Assembly: GCA_031769625.1 (NCBI GenBank)
Contig: JAUIMM010000888.1
Span: 744,001 to 808,000 of the forward strand
From: Taudactylus pleione
Taxonomy: Eukaryota > Chordata > Amphibia > Anura > Myobatrachidae
DNA: 64,000 nt
Direction of reading: 5' to 3'
The notes under the pieces are model-generated. The model saw nothing but the letters and a program-made list of their open reading frames with translations, was not told the origin of the DNA and made no database searches. The position numbers and the translations under genes are program-made. How positions within the stretch are numbered: the first letter of the stretch is position 1; the number at the start of each line of letters is the position of its first letter. This document shows positions 34,592 through 46,510 of the stretch, piece by piece.

Positions 34592-35060
34592 TAGAGATGA
34601 GCAGGTGTGGTCTTCAGAAAACCAAACCCAACCGAATTTTGCATATCCGACATGATCCTAGTGCCAGGTCTTCTCATCTGACTCAGATCCCAAAACAAGG
34701 CAAAACATCATCTTCCCAGCATTGGATCTCGCATATTTCGGATTGCATAAAAAAAAGTCCCTCCCAAGTGTTTGGGGCTGGAGATCCGATGCGGCAGGTA
34801 GTGTAGGTAGGGCTCTTAGTGAAAGAGAAAAGGCAAGTTTAGTTAGTTGCAGTAGCTTAAAAGTACTTAGGCAGGGGCAATGTGCCTGTGTGGAGTGGAG
34901 CTGTGTTCAAGGCTTAAGCAGGGGCAGCGGGCACTTTATCTGTGTCACACTGTCTGTAAAAAAAAGACATCTGCTCATTGTTATGGTCAGTGGTATCACT
35001 GGTCACTTGTTTAAAAAAAACTAAGAAAAAAAATCTACTGTTTGTGGTGGTCACTGGTGA
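34592..35060 (+). mobile_element. Solo 5' end of a diverged hAT element
   Basis: Begins TAGAGATGAGCAGGTGTGGT and continues with ATCTGACTCAGATCCCAAAA and GGATCTCGCATATTTCGG, matching the layout of the 5' ends at 14373 (TAACTCGGATCTGAAATC, GGGTCTCGCGGGTTTTGG). The octamer before it is GTGGTTTG; no copy of this with a right terminus was found downstream, so the 3' part is lost. The end coordinate is approximate. Confidence 0.6.
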
Positions 35061-37060
35061 TCATTTAAAAAAATATATATATGGTATACAAAAACTATTT
35101 TATTTTAAACTTATATGTGGACTTCAGACAGGCCAGGCCTGTGATACAAAAGGTCAGTAGGTTCAAGGCCACATGTTAATAATATCTGCACAGTGAATTG
35201 CAGCTGATGTTCATCGAAATTAACTACAAATTCCATGAGGAACAACCAACAATTTGCTGGGAGAAGTCTTTCATGTACGACAGAGCACCTCCACACAGTA
35301 GAACGATTCATCGTCATCGCCCAAATTCTATCCAGGGTGTAAACTGAGAGAAATATAAAATTACAAATGTAATGGTGAATGTCATTCCGCAGAAAAGTGC
35401 TGCAAAAGAGGATACCAAGAAAAAAAAATTTCAAAGTTACAGCAAAATGAGCTGGAATTCAATTTTGCAAAAAATTTCACTGAGATTTCAAACTATTTTC
35501 AAACTATTGAATCTTTTTATTTTACAACCAATCATTGCTTTCACTTTTTTAATTCTTTTTCCCGTATTCCATTGTCAAAAATATTGACCTAAGAGACCTG
35601 TTTTTCCTGTCTTCCAAGTTTTCTGCATCTTTTCTTCCTGTGATCTATGTTATAGCAAACAAACTAAGTACAGGAGTTATGGTAGGATACGAAGAGACAG
35701 CTCTGGGATCTGCAGACCATCATCTGGTAACAAGGCATCTTCTCCTACACTTCAGGGCGAGATTAAATGCTGACAACAGTAGCAGGCTTGGCATGAAAAT
35801 CAAAGTCCATCTGTAACGGAAACCCTTTGGTTCTGTGAAATGACAGCCCAACAATTGAGCAAAATCAATGCATCATATACAGTCGGAGCACATTAAATAA
35901 ATGCCTGTCGAAAATTCATAGTCCCTCTGGAGTTCTTAAGAACATTTGTATTGAATGTTAGAAAGGTCAGTCCTAAAAAGAGCTTGTGAATAACAAAAGA
36001 CTAGTGCTCAATACCTTATGCGGGTTACGTTAAATGGAGACTCATGCTACAGGCAGAAATTCCCAACTACGACCGGAAAAAAATTTATTATAGTGAATTA
36101 GGGCGAATGTTAGAAAATTTGTGTTATTTTTTTTCTGCAATTACTGTTACTTACTTTTACTTATTTAAAAATTAAAAAAACACCCAAGAAGGTATCGTAG
36201 AAAGCTGTTGAAACGTATAATAAATATGTAAAAGCAAAAAGTTCTACACTGTGATTGATTAAAAATGTGTAATTCACAAATGCTTCAAATTATTTTTTTT
36301 TTCACTTTAAAATAAATTTTAATATCTGAAATAGTATTATTCTGTTGTGGATGATATACATTGTCCGAGGAAGCGGTCAGTTGGACCTGGTCAGTTGGTC
36401 AGTTGGCGTTGCAAGAACCCTTTAAGTGAGAATTGCATTTTTTATTTTTTAGCTACTTTTATTGATTTTGTCATCTATTTTTATGTGTTTTATTTAAATT
36501 GTCTGTTATGTTTAGGTTATTGATTCCGTGTTGCCACATACTGTATGGTTTATTGGTTCAGAAACATTTTTACTTTTATATTAACTATTGTACATTTTTA
36601 CTGGAAGGTTATTTATTTCCAAATATGAGAATGAAGAGATTAGCACACTCTCTTAATCAGAGGTGCAGTGTTGTTTTTCACGCAATTGAGCGATTATTTG
36701 TTGCTTATTCGTTATTCTGAACACCCCTAAGGTGCATTCGTTACCCTGTGTGTATACACAAATGCCTTGTTTCATACGAGATACTGTGGCTGGAATCAGA
36801 GACGGTGAGCCAAAACCACGGGCATTCCTGGGTGATGACTGGGAGGTGGCCTGAAGTGAACGCAAATAAAAATCTGATGTGCATGCGTGCTATGGGTGTG
36901 TCATTGCCGTGTCAGTGAATGCAGCTGCATTCTTCGAGGCAAAGTCGCAGCCACAGATAGAGCTGTGCTCATATACCCCTGATGCGACCACATCAGTCAA
37001 GTAGTTAACCAATGATTTCAATGGTCCATTCCTTCTGATTGAAGATTGTGGCATCACAAA
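35061..37060. other. No gene; AT-rich unique DNA
   Basis: Two kilobases without tandem repeat, recognisable element or domain-bearing reading frame. The longest frame (35111-35434, minus) is hydrophobic and cysteine-containing but has no recognisable motif and no start context. Some segments (35190-35340, 35950-36080) are of high complexity. Confidence 0.45.
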
Positions 37061-37245
37061 TGGAGGCGTTCCCATGCGAACACCTGCCGTTGTGGGCGGC
37101 CCCACAGAGAGCTTCCAGCTCTATTAGTGCCAGAAGCTTTCTGGGGCTTGCGGCCATGAGACCCTACCTCAAGGGTCTTGTTGCATGCACCAATGGGGCA
37201 AGACCATCGCGACCATCATCCTGGCCGCTCGCAATAGCTGTGGGT
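37061..37245. mobile_element. Decayed fragment of the multi-hairpin MITE (family 2)
   Basis: Contains, in the same order as 10893-11429, GGAGGCGTTCCCATGCGAAC, GGGCGGCCCCACAGAG, GCTTGCGGCCATGAGACCCT, AGACCATCGCGACCATCATC and GCAATAGCTGTGGGTGG. Both termini are missing. Hairpin arms are partly eroded. Confidence 0.65.
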
Positions 37246-37382
37246 GGAGCACCCGGAGGAGAACCATGCAAGCACAGGGAGAATATACAAACTCCACACA
37301 ATTAGGGCCGTAGTGGGAATCGAACCCACAACCTCAGTGCTGTGTGGCAGTAATGCTAACCATTACACCGTCTGTGCTGCCC
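37246..37382 (-). mobile_element. tRNA-derived SINE
   Basis: On the minus strand it begins GGGCAGCACAGACGGTGTAA, followed by ATGGTTAGCATTACTGCCAC and then GGTTCGATTCC (37316-37326), a perfect RNA polymerase III B box. The next segment, GTGTGGAGTTTGTATATTCT plus CCTCCGGGTGCTCC, matches the conserved body typical of vertebrate tRNA-derived SINEs of the V-SINE kind (family assignment from memory, not verified). The A box is weak. The 3' tail is truncated against the MITE fragment. Confidence 0.78.
37316..37326 (-). promoter_or_regulatory. Polymerase III B box of the SINE
   Basis: GGTTCGATTCC on the minus strand matches the tRNA B-box consensus GGTTCGANTCC exactly. Confidence 0.8.
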
Positions 37383-38338
37383 ATGTGAATAACACCACTG
37401 AAGGGATAGACAGCATCTTCTGAGATCTGCCCCAACTTTCTCACAGCGCCCCTAGTGTTAGAGCAATGTATATAAAAAATCCTATAATACTTTTAAGTTC
37501 TTAAGGTTTTCATGTTGTATTTTCTATAGAGATGACTAACAATATGTGCCCTTGACATTTGAGCTGTAGCTACATTGTACTGTATAGATAAGTAAATAGG
37601 GCATTACAATAATAGTAAGCAGGTCAATCTTGAAACAGATCCTCTTTTTACAGAACCCCATTGTACAGTAGGCAGCAAAATACAATACCATGTTTGGTTG
37701 CTTAGTAACTGTGAAATCATAATGTATCCATCTTTCACATAAAAACTATAGAGAAATCAGAAAAGAGATCTGATAGAAAACTAAATTGTAGCTGAAAGAT
37801 GTAATATTAAAAAAATCAAACATTTACAAATGACAGCTACGCCCCGTTGCGTAATCCTGTGCACCAATTTTCATAACTGCCCTGCTGTATGTACTGTAAA
37901 TTGCTGTACAGTAATACTTTTATTGTGTAACCAGTGCACTACTATACTGTAGCTGCAACATAAACTCCCAGCGCTACAGCACAGACACTGTAACAAGTCC
38001 TATGTCATGATGCTACATTGTTCTTGTAAGTTGCTATTTGCTTTCTTTCTGTATGCTATTGTCTATTGTTTCAAGGTTTAACTGTTGTGGAAAGAATTGT
38101 TATAGGTGAGTTTGTAGAGCAGTTTATCTAAGACAATTGAGATGAAATATATTTTTATCTGTTGGTTAATGCCCTGAATTCTAACTTTTGATGCCACTAG
38201 AGTAGGTGGACAGGTTGACAAGTAGAAACAGGTGTAATCTACTATATACAGTATATAAAAGAAGAAGTTTGTTTGTTTGTGAATATTTTCCACATATCTC
38301 AAGGTACAGCGGCCAGATCTTACATACAGTAGTTATTT
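37383..38338. other. No gene; AT-rich unique DNA
   Basis: No coding frame of note, no array, no inverted-end element. Contains scattered TACTGTA motifs only. Confidence 0.45.
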
Positions 38339-38597
38339 GGGGCCAAATATAATAGGGTGAGAGTTTAGAAAATGTGACAGAAAACTCTCACGTACAGTAT
38401 TTAAACTCAGACAATGTAGTAAAGTCACAGAACATGGAAACTCGCATGTTTTTCAGACTCAAAAAAACTCTCAAGATTTAAACTCTCATCCAGGTGTTTC
38501 CTGTATTAAATATACAACTCGATCAATGTATTAGTGTGAGAGTTTTACAGCTAAACGCTCACATTTTCTAAGCTCTCACTCTATTACATTTGGCCCT
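38339..38597. mobile_element. ~258 bp MITE with GGGCCAAAT ends
   Basis: Left GGGGCCAAATATAATAGGGT and right (reverse complement) GGGCCAAATGTAATAGAGTG; the arms stay complementary through GAGAGTTTAGAAAATGTGA. The flanks (TTT, TTA) allow a 3 bp duplication with one change. It abuts the next MITE. Confidence 0.72.
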
Positions 38598-38599
38598 TA

Positions 38600-39475
38600 T
38601 AGGGGTATTCAATATGGGTGCGATAACATCGTTTTTTGCGTTAATATCGCACTTTTTAACTTTCTTGCGTTAATATCACTGGTTTTAGTTTTACACCGTA
38701 TTCAATTTCAAAGACTTATTGCAGTTTTGAAAAGTCTTTGCTAATAAACGGGGATAAGTTTTCACCATTGAATAGGTGTCGAAAAAAAGTGCAGAATTGG
38801 GGTTTAGGGGTGCAGGCTTAAAAAAAATAGCCTGCACCCCTGAGATTGACATTTAAAAAAGAACTGTGTCAAAAAAAGTGTAAAAAAAAAATAGGGACAC
38901 CCCAAAAAATGTATAAAAAAATTGGAGTGCAAAAAAAAAATGGGAAAAAATTGTTAAACAATAAGGAAATAGGTTCAGGGCTATTCTGCAAGTATGCGGC
39001 AGGTGTTTTCTAGAATAGATTTATAGCGGCAGGTGCACAAATGCAGAAATTTTAAAAACTGACTTTAGGGACTTAAAAATATGCTAGTACCCATTTTCAT
39101 GTACCCCAAATTTGATGGGACCACTTAAAAAAACGAAAAAAATAACCTAAGTGCTCTTCTGCATCACTTCTTCAATGTCGGGAAAAAAGCACCTGCTGCG
39201 GCTATTTAAATCCCTGACTTTCAATTAAAGGCTAAAACGGGGGTACCCATAGTGTTCCCCCATGTTTTTACAACTTTAGGGGGGGTCTTACAATTATTTT
39301 AAGGAAAAATTCATAACTTTACGCAAATCCAACTTCGGAGTTTCCCGTTATCGTTAATTTTATTTTGAATACGGGGATAAGCGGGAGCGCGCACCATACC
39401 TTTACGCAGAAAAAAACTCCGATATGAAACGTTAACTTCGCCAGGGAAGTTAACCTTTCATATTGAATACCCCTC
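38600..39475. mobile_element. 876 bp MITE with AGGGGTATTCAATATG ends
   Basis: Starts TAGGGGTATTCAATATGGG; the right end in reverse complement reads GAGGGGTATTCAATATGAAA. TTA is duplicated (38597-38599, 39476-39478). The interior contains ATTAATATCGCA-type and AAAAAATTG-rich sequence with no coding capacity. TTA and the length fit a PIF/Harbinger-type non-autonomous element. Confidence 0.85.
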
Positions 39476-40834
39476 TTAGTATCATAAAAGTTAGCTATTA
39501 GACCACATAGCGTAAACGCAACAAAGCGACAAATCTTATATATAAAATTCATTGATCTATGAGGATGTTTTTTATTTGAGATAGTCTCCCCTGGGTTTGT
39601 TTGGATTGAAACACCAAACTTTTCCAGCCATGAAAGTTTGGTGTTTTCAAGCAGTTGAAACACATCAGCTACAGTATCTTACTGAAGGAGGCAGTGATAC
39701 TTTATATATGTAACCCAATTGCTGAGCTCAACAGGAGGATCATTAGCATTGCGGTGGGGATGACTATTCTGACGAACATGCCAGTAATGGAAGCAGCAAC
39801 TACTTGGCTCCAAGTGTCATCATGCTGGAGGATTATTTACTCTTACCTGTTTGAGGGACATCTACACAGAAAATGTTTAAAAGTGATAAACTTTTTTTAG
39901 ATATTGGGCTCAACCATCTACTCATGAATTGTACATACATTCTTGCCTCCCCAGGCAACATAATGCACAAAAAGTGTGTGAATGTGTTATGAGCATCCTT
40001 GTTCCTTGTTTATAATAAGTGTTTTCACATACTTATTATTTGTATCCCAATTTGTTCTCATCATTTTTATTCAATAAGCATTGTGACTTTTTTGTCATAT
40101 TAAACAGCATTTCATAATGTCCTTTTTTGTGTTCTTAATAATAATTCACGTGTCATTTAAGCACGGTTTTCAAAATGCTGCATTTATGCAGGGAATTGTT
40201 TGTTTCATAGTATATCTGATTACTCTAGGGTGCAATTCCATTCTAAAGCGTGAGAAAACAGCATTCTATGGGAACAGTTATTGCTCTAGATTAAATCCAG
40301 GGCTGTCAAGAGCTGTGTTGAACCTGACTGCTAGGTGTGTGTAGCCACATGGTGGGCCTATGTAAATGCAGCAACAAGGTGGATATAGCTGTGCCAGTTT
40401 GGTGGCATGGTTGCTATGCCATCCACTCCCGAACCCCCAGAGGGGCCTTGGTACTTTACAGTCTCATCAAGATTGATTCTGATCATTTATTTTGTGCATG
40501 AGTGGTGTTTAATAGTAAATGCGAGATATCATTTTGGTGGATTTTATTTTTATGTAAACCAATTGATGGACCCTTTCAGACCCTCCAATCATGCAAGCCC
40601 AGGCAAGTCATGTCGTGACACATGGCTTACAGGTGCATAAAGGTTTTTAAGTGTCATTCGCCCTCTAGGTGCCCTGATACCTTGTGTTCACACCTTTTAG
40701 CTACCATGTAAGTTAATCACTGTTAGATATCTTGTACACAACATTTGAACCTTACATTTGCCTTTCTGAGAGCTGCTTATTATCCCCTTTTTCGAAGATA
40801 TCTTGTTGGCTCCCAGAGAACAATAATATGCTAC

Positions 40835-40843
<9 letters not shown>
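39476..40843. other. No gene seen
   Basis: Unique AT-rich DNA. The frame 39655-39900 (plus) shows no recognisable domain. No RNA gene or repeat is apparent. Confidence 0.45.

Positions 40844-40892
<49 letters not shown>
40844..40892. repeat. (GA)n microsatellite
   Basis: Uninterrupted AG/GA run, preceded by a short TATATA stretch. Confidence 0.97.
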
Positions 40893-40896
<4 letters not shown>

Positions 40897-41835
40897 TACT
40901 TAGCAAAGCAATTTGCTGCTTAACCCATGCCTCGTAGCGTGCCATTCATAGTACAGGACAGAGAGACCCTGGCACATGCCAGTCCCTACTCTGTTTACTG
41001 AAGTTGGGGTTAAAGTGATTGTTTTCATAAGAAAGAATCAATTTATAAATATTGACATTAAAAGCTCAGGGAATGAGAAAACAGTAGTGAGAATTCCATT
41101 CAGTGTACAGAATAATAGGTACAGTATTGTGCTGTTGGTCAATAATAGTATGTGGCTGTGTGCATTGTTTAGCTCTATGCAGAGAAAAATGGCTGATATT
41201 AATACTGGAGTTGTGAGGAGATACCTGGGCAACATTTGTTACATTGCATTCTTGGGTATATAGGTGTCTGCAGCAATAGCAGAGAACAAGTGGCCAGCAG
41301 GCTGCCAGCGGCCTGATGTGGCTTCACCTGCGTCCCCCAGCTGGCTGCTCCCGATCTCACCCCTCTGCTGTGCTCTATAGCAATACATAAGACAAAACAA
41401 AGCAACTGACTTCTGCATCATGTGACCTCCACTGCGCACTGCACACTGCACACTGCAGGGGGTAACTCAGTGCAGCAGAGGAGGAGGAGGCAGTGACACT
41501 GTGCTCTTCCCCCCTCCTCTGCGGGTTCCTTGTCATGAGTATCTGCCACTTACAGTATAAGATAAGAGCCACTGATATGCAAAGAAGTCAATAAGCGAGT
41601 GGGGAGGAGCAGAGAGAATGTATAGAAGAGATGAATTACAGGTATATAGTAAAAGGGGAGTAAATATGGAAAAGGGGGAAATGTTAGCGAGAGAGAGCAA
41701 AAAGCGCTGCAGTGATAAAAGGGGGATATTCATAAAAAGGATAAATAAGTAATAACAATAATCATATGTGCACAATATAAGGTGCGGATCGGTAGAAGTA
41801 TTTTCTGTAGATTATCCAGTGAGTACGCAACGTGG
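40893..41835. other. No gene seen
   Basis: Mixed unique DNA. Around 41430-41525 there are short direct repeats (GCACACTGCACACTGCA) and an inverted pair GCAGAGGAGGAGG/CCCTCCTCTGC, resembling transposon left arms seen elsewhere, but no terminus was fixed. Overlapping minus-strand frames here lack recognisable domains. Confidence 0.4.
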
Positions 41836-42065
41836 ACATGTGAGGTCTGATGGGCATGTGATGGACATGTGAGGTCTGATGGACATGTGATGGACATGTG
41901 AGGTCTGATGGACATGTGATGGACATGTGAGGTCTGATGGACATGTGATGGACATGTGATGGACATGTGAGGTCTGATGGGCATGTGATGGACATGTGAG
42001 GTCTGATGGGCATGTGATGGACATGTGATGGACATGTGAGGTCTGATGGGCATGTGATGGTCATG
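41836..42065. repeat. 29 bp minisatellite (GACATGTGAGGTCTGATGGG)
   Basis: Seven to eight units of GACATGTGAGGTCTGATGG + GCATGTGATG, some with an additional GACATGTGATG half unit. Confidence 0.92.
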
Positions 42066-43110
42066 TGGGCAGAAGTGAGGGGCATGTGGTGAGGTCTAAG
42101 CAGCATAAAAGGGGCATTTAAGAATGTTTGAGGGGTATGTGGGAGTATCTCAGGGGAATGTGAGGAAGTATGGTGGGCATGATATACAGGGCATGCGGAG
42201 AACAGTAAGGACCATGTGGGTAGGTGTGAGGAACTTTAGGGGACGTCTGGGGAATGTGAGAGGCATGTGGTGAGGAGAGAGGGGTATGTTGTGTGGAGTG
42301 AGAGACATGGTGAGGAGTGAGGGGCAGGTGGTGAGGAGTGAGGGGCAGGTGGTGAGGCGTGAGAGACATGTGGTGAGGAGTGAGAGACATGTGGTGAGGA
42401 GTGAGAGACATGTGGTTGCAGTGTGGGGCATGAGATGTGTAGTGTGAGGCAGGTGGTGAGGAGTGAGGGGCACGTTGTGAGGAGTGAGGGGCACGTGGTG
42501 AGGAGTTTGAGATATGTGGTGAGGAGTGAGGGGCATGTGGTGTGGTGTGAGAGACATGTGGTTACAGTGGGGGGCATGAGGTGAGGAGTGAGGGGCACAT
42601 GGTGAGGAGTTAGAGACATGTGGTGAGGAGTGAGAGACATGTGGTTACAGTGGGGGGCATGAGGTGAGGAGTGAGGGGCACATGGTGAGAAGTGAGGGGC
42701 AGGTGGTGAAGAGTGAGAGACATGTGGTTGCAGAGTGGGGCATGAGGTGTGGATTGAGGGGCACATGGTGAGGAGTGAGAGCCATGTGAGTATGTGTGAG
42801 GTGCATGAGGGGAAGTCTGGGGCATGTGAAGGGCATGAGGTGTGGTGTGTGAGGCATGTGGTGTGGAGTGAGGGACACATGGTGAGGAGTGAGGGGCACA
42901 TGGTGAGGAGTGAGGGGCACATGGTGAGGAGTGAGAGCCATGTGAGTATGTGTGAGGCGCATGAGGGGAACTCTGGGGCATGTGAAGGGCATGAGGTGTG
43001 GTGAGGCATGTGGTGAGCAGTGAGGGACACCTGAGGTCTGAGAGGCATGTTATGAAGTCTAGCGGACATATGAGGGGATCTGAGGGGCCTGTTGGGCATG
43101 TGGAAGAGTT
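42066..43110. repeat. Degenerate GTGAGGAGTGAGGGGCA minisatellite
   Basis: About fifty degenerate ~20 bp units of GTGAGGAGTGAGGGGCACATG/GTGAGAGACATGTG, continuing the GGCATGTG theme of the preceding array. A ~175 bp segment with GTGAGTATGTGTGAGG and GGGGCATGTGAAGGGCATGA appears twice (42770-42870, 42930-43010). Long minus-strand proline/histidine/serine frames (for example 42236-43099) are repeat artefacts. Confidence 0.88.
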
Positions 43111-44080
43111 CTGAGTACAGTACATGAGGGGTTTTATTACAGGTACATGTTGTCAGGTACTATTTTGTATACAGGTACGTGTGAATACAGATACTATTTT
43201 GGAACAAGTGGTTGAAGGCCCCTTTGGAGACTGGAGGGCCACACATCCAGCCCATGAAGTACATCAAGTTGCTAATTACTGGTCTAGAGCTGGTCTAATC
43301 AGCCTGAATGGATAAAAACAATAGTTACACTTTGCCTTTCAGAAAATATACCGGATAATAGTAAGTCCTCGCCACTTGGTAATATTTATATATTGAGCAT
43401 GGCTGTATTAAGTCTTTAGTTGGCATTTGGTGATGGGCTTGCAGGGTCATGTTACCATAACACTTGTCCCCTCTCCTTTATTCCAATGGTAGCAGGACGT
43501 GGCTCTGCGTCAGCAGCACAGTTATCGCACCATTCCTCAAATTGTGCTACGTCTGTATTTCAGAACACAATATTCCAATTTTCTGAACCATTATATAAGC
43601 CACAGGACAAGCATTCCTGCTCCTCCGCCTTTCTCTGCATTCTCAGACAACAATGGCTGCAGCAGCAGTTAGTACATTACGGAGTGTAAAGGACAATGCG
43701 ACATTGCGAAAATTTGCCGGCTCGTAAATACTTGACCTTGGAAATTCTGAAATAACATTTGTTTATTTTTCTGGTTCTCAGATACTTTTGTATCGGTGCA
43801 AATAAAATGGGATCTTTACCGAGGAAAAACATGATGAGCATTTTGCAATATCACGTATCTGTTATTGTTGAATACACATGTATTATAGGAAAGTATGTGT
43901 GCAGTATAAAGTCATTAATTATATTTTGTAGATGCTGCATGTTTCCTGCCTTATTTTGAATAATTCATAGGCTCTTCCTTATAGGGCAAAAATCTGTCAT
44001 GTTGGTGAAAACAAAGAGTTACCTCCAGCGATATATATTAAGTTATTTATATATCGCATACATATTCTGTAGCGTTTACA
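43111..44080. other. No gene; one candidate conserved element
   Basis: 43140-43310 contains a transposon-like border (GGAGGGCCACACATCCAGCCC followed by GTTGCTAATTACTGG). 43480-43760 is high-complexity DNA (GACGTGGCTCTGCGTCAGCA, AATGCGACATTGCGAAAATT) that looks like a conserved non-coding element. An ATG-start peptide at 43651 is short and stops after about 24 codons. No gene is called. Confidence 0.4.
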
Positions 44081-46179
44081 CATTGCCGGTCCTAGCCCAA
44101 ATTATTTGGTAAGTGAGTATATTTTTTGGCGCCCCCCCTATGCAGTGCCCCTTTTACAGTGCCCCCGGTAGTGGTCCCCCCTGTGCAGTGCCCCTTGTGC
44201 CCCCAGTAGTAAGCCCCTTATATAGTGCCCCCAGTAGTAGTCCCTCTATGCAGTGCCCCCAGTAGTGGTACTCCCTTTGCAGTGCCCCTTATATAGTGCC
44301 CCCAGTAGTGGTCCCCCCTGTGCAGTGCTCCTGGTGCCCCAGTAGTAAGCCCCTTATATAGTGCCCCCAGTGGTAGTCCTCCCATGCAGTTCCCCCTATA
44401 GTGGTACCCTTTATGCAGTGCCCTTTAAACAGTGGTCCCAGTTGTAGTTCCCCCCCTCTGCAGTACCCCCAGTATTGCCCTTTATATAGTGTCCCCAGTA
44501 GTGGTCCCCCCCTTGTAGTGCCCATAGTAGTAGTCCCCCTCTTGTAGTGCCCCTAGTAGTAGTCCCCCCTTGTAGTAGTCCCCCCAGTGGAGGTTCACCC
44601 CCTATGCAGTGCCCCCAGTAGTAGCCCCCCTTGTAGTGCCCCCATTAGTAGTCCCTCTTTGTAGTGCCCCCAGTAGTAGTCCCCCCCTTGTAGTGCCCCC
44701 AGTAGTAGCCCCACCTTGTAGTGCCCCCATTAGTAGTCCCCCTTTGTAGCGCCCCCAGTAGTAGTCCACCACTTGTAGTACTCCCAGTAGTAATCCACCC
44801 CTTGTAGTGCCCCCAGTGGTAGTCCTCCCATGCAGTGCCCCCTATAGTGGTACCCTTTATGCAGTGCCCTTTAAACAGTGGTCCCAGTTGTAGTTCCCCC
44901 CCTCTGCAGTACCCCCAGTATTGCCCTTTATATAGTGTCCCCAGTAGTGGTCCCCCCCTTGTAGTGCCCATAGTAGTAGTCCCCCTCTTGTAGTGCCCCT
45001 AGTAGTAGTCCCCCCTTGTAGTAGTCCCCCCAGTGAAGGTTCACCCCCTATGCAGTGCCCCCAGTAGTAGCCCCCCTTGTAGTGCCCCCATTAGTAGTCC
45101 CTCTTTGTAGTGCCCCCAGTAGTAGTCCCCCCCTTGTAGTGCCCCCAGTAGTAGCCCCACCTTGTAGTGCCCCCATTAGTAGTCCCCCTTTGTAGCGCCC
45201 CCAGTAGTAGTCCACCACTTGTAGTGCTCCCAGTAGTAATCCACCCCTTGTAGTGCCCCCAGTAGTAGTCCCCCCTTGTAGTGCCCCCAGTAGTAATCCC
45301 CCCCTTGTAGTGCCCCCAGTAATAATCCCCCCTTTTAGTGCCCCCAGTAGTAATCCCCCCTTGTAGAGTCCCCCAGTAGTAATCCCCCTTGTAGAGTCCC
45401 CCAGTAGTAATCCCCCCTTGTAGTGCCCTCAGTAGTAATCTTCCCCTTGTAGTGCCCCCTGTAGTAATCCCCCCTTGTAGAGTCCCCCAGTAGTAATCCC
45501 CCTTGTAGAGTCCCCCAGTAGTAATCCCCCCTTGTAGTGCCCTCAGTAGTAATCCTCCCCTTGTAGTACCCCAGTAGTAATCCACCCCTTGTAGTGCCCC
45601 CAGTAGTAGTCCCCCCTTGTAGTGCCCCCAGTAGTAATCCACCCCTTGTAGTGCCCCCAGTAGTAATCCCCCCTTGTAGAGTCCCCCAGTAGTAATCCCC
45701 CTTGTAGAGTCCCCCAGTAGTAATCCCCCCCTTGTAGTGCCCCCAGTAGTAATCCCCCCCACAGTAGAGACGTAATAAAAATAAAAAAAACCCACTTACC
45801 TGAAACACCACTCCCGCTCCTGGTCCCGCCGCCACTATCAGCTCCTCCGTCAGTCCTCCGGGCCGCTTTGCATTATGGGAGAGACGTAATGACGTCTCTC
45901 CCATTACCCACTGCGGGAGCCATAAGATGTCCGGCTCTGGCAGTGGGAGCAGCAGCCGATGAGAGTCTGTCTGACTCTCATCAGCTGCTAAAGCAAACAC
46001 ACAGCTGCCGGAGCCGGCGGCTGTGTGTTTCTGCTGTGTAGTGCTGACCGAACTCCATCCGGTCAGCGCTACACACGCGGTGCAGTCTGTGTCACAGAGA
46101 CACAGACTGCCCGCGGCCCGCATGGTATGCAGCTGAGGCGCCCAACACTATGTGGCACCCTACGCAGCTGTGTACCATG
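44081..46179 (-). mobile_element. Probable hAT-like element with a CTACTGGGGGCA array (minus orientation)
   Basis: Left border CATTGCCGGTCCTAGCCC; right border CGCAGCTGTGTACCATG. Flanking octamers are CGTTTACA (44073-44080) and CGTTTAAA (46180-46187), a 7/8 match. The right arm (45763-46140), read in reverse, has TGATGAGAGTCAGACAGACT and GCCGGCGGC/ACACACAGC palindromes closely parallel to the 5' arms of 57634-61018. Termini are only weakly inverted, so the class call rests on the octamer and the shared internal structure. Confidence 0.6.
44140..45762. repeat. CCCCCAGTAGTAGTCCCCCC minisatellite
   Basis: Reverse complement of the CTACTACTGGGGGCA repeats at 10148-10850, with dominant ~23-26 bp units CCAGTAGTAATCCCCCCTTG + TAGTGCC. 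A ~390 bp segment (44367-44760) is repeated 446 bp downstream (marker CCCTTTAAACAGTGGTCCCA at 44421 and 44867). The open frames on the minus strand are glycine/threonine/tyrosine-rich artefacts. Confidence 0.93.
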
Positions 46180-46256
46180 CGTTTAAATAGAATATACCAT
46201 CTCCTCAGTCAATGTGCCAGTGGAGCTTACAATCTGTATTTCCTACCATATGTATA

Positions 46257-46385
46257 CACACACACACATGTATACACACACACACACACACACACACGTA
46301 TACACACACACACACACACATGTATACACACACACACATGTATACACACACACACACACACACATGTATACACATATATACATAT
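46257..46385. repeat. (CA)n microsatellite with GTATA interruptions
   Basis: CA/AC dinucleotide runs separated by ATGTATA or CGTATA. Confidence 0.96.
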
Positions 46386-46510
46386 ATAATGCCCTTTAAA
46401 CATTATGCCACACAAATAGTAGGTCAAGAAATAAACTCATGACCTTAGGACTGAGAGGCAATCACTAACCAATAGCATTATCATTCAGTTGCCCAGTGAT
46501 ATGTATATTT

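Noticed and set aside
35111..35434. 107-residue hydrophobic frame on the minus strand
   Set aside because: No motif, no homologue recognised, AT-rich context; consistent with chance.
37246..37382. Functional tRNA gene
   Set aside because: The B box is present but the A box is poor, no acceptor stem or cloverleaf closes, and a SINE body follows directly.
42236..43099. 287-residue Pro/His/Ser frame on the minus strand
   Set aside because: Arises from the degenerate GTGAGGAGTGAGGGGCA array; overlapping frames are equally open.
45091..46123. 234- and 262-residue Gly/Thr/Tyr-rich frames on the minus strand
   Set aside because: Repeat-derived from the CCCCCAGTAGTAG array; the non-repetitive N-terminal part lies in a transposon arm and has no domain.
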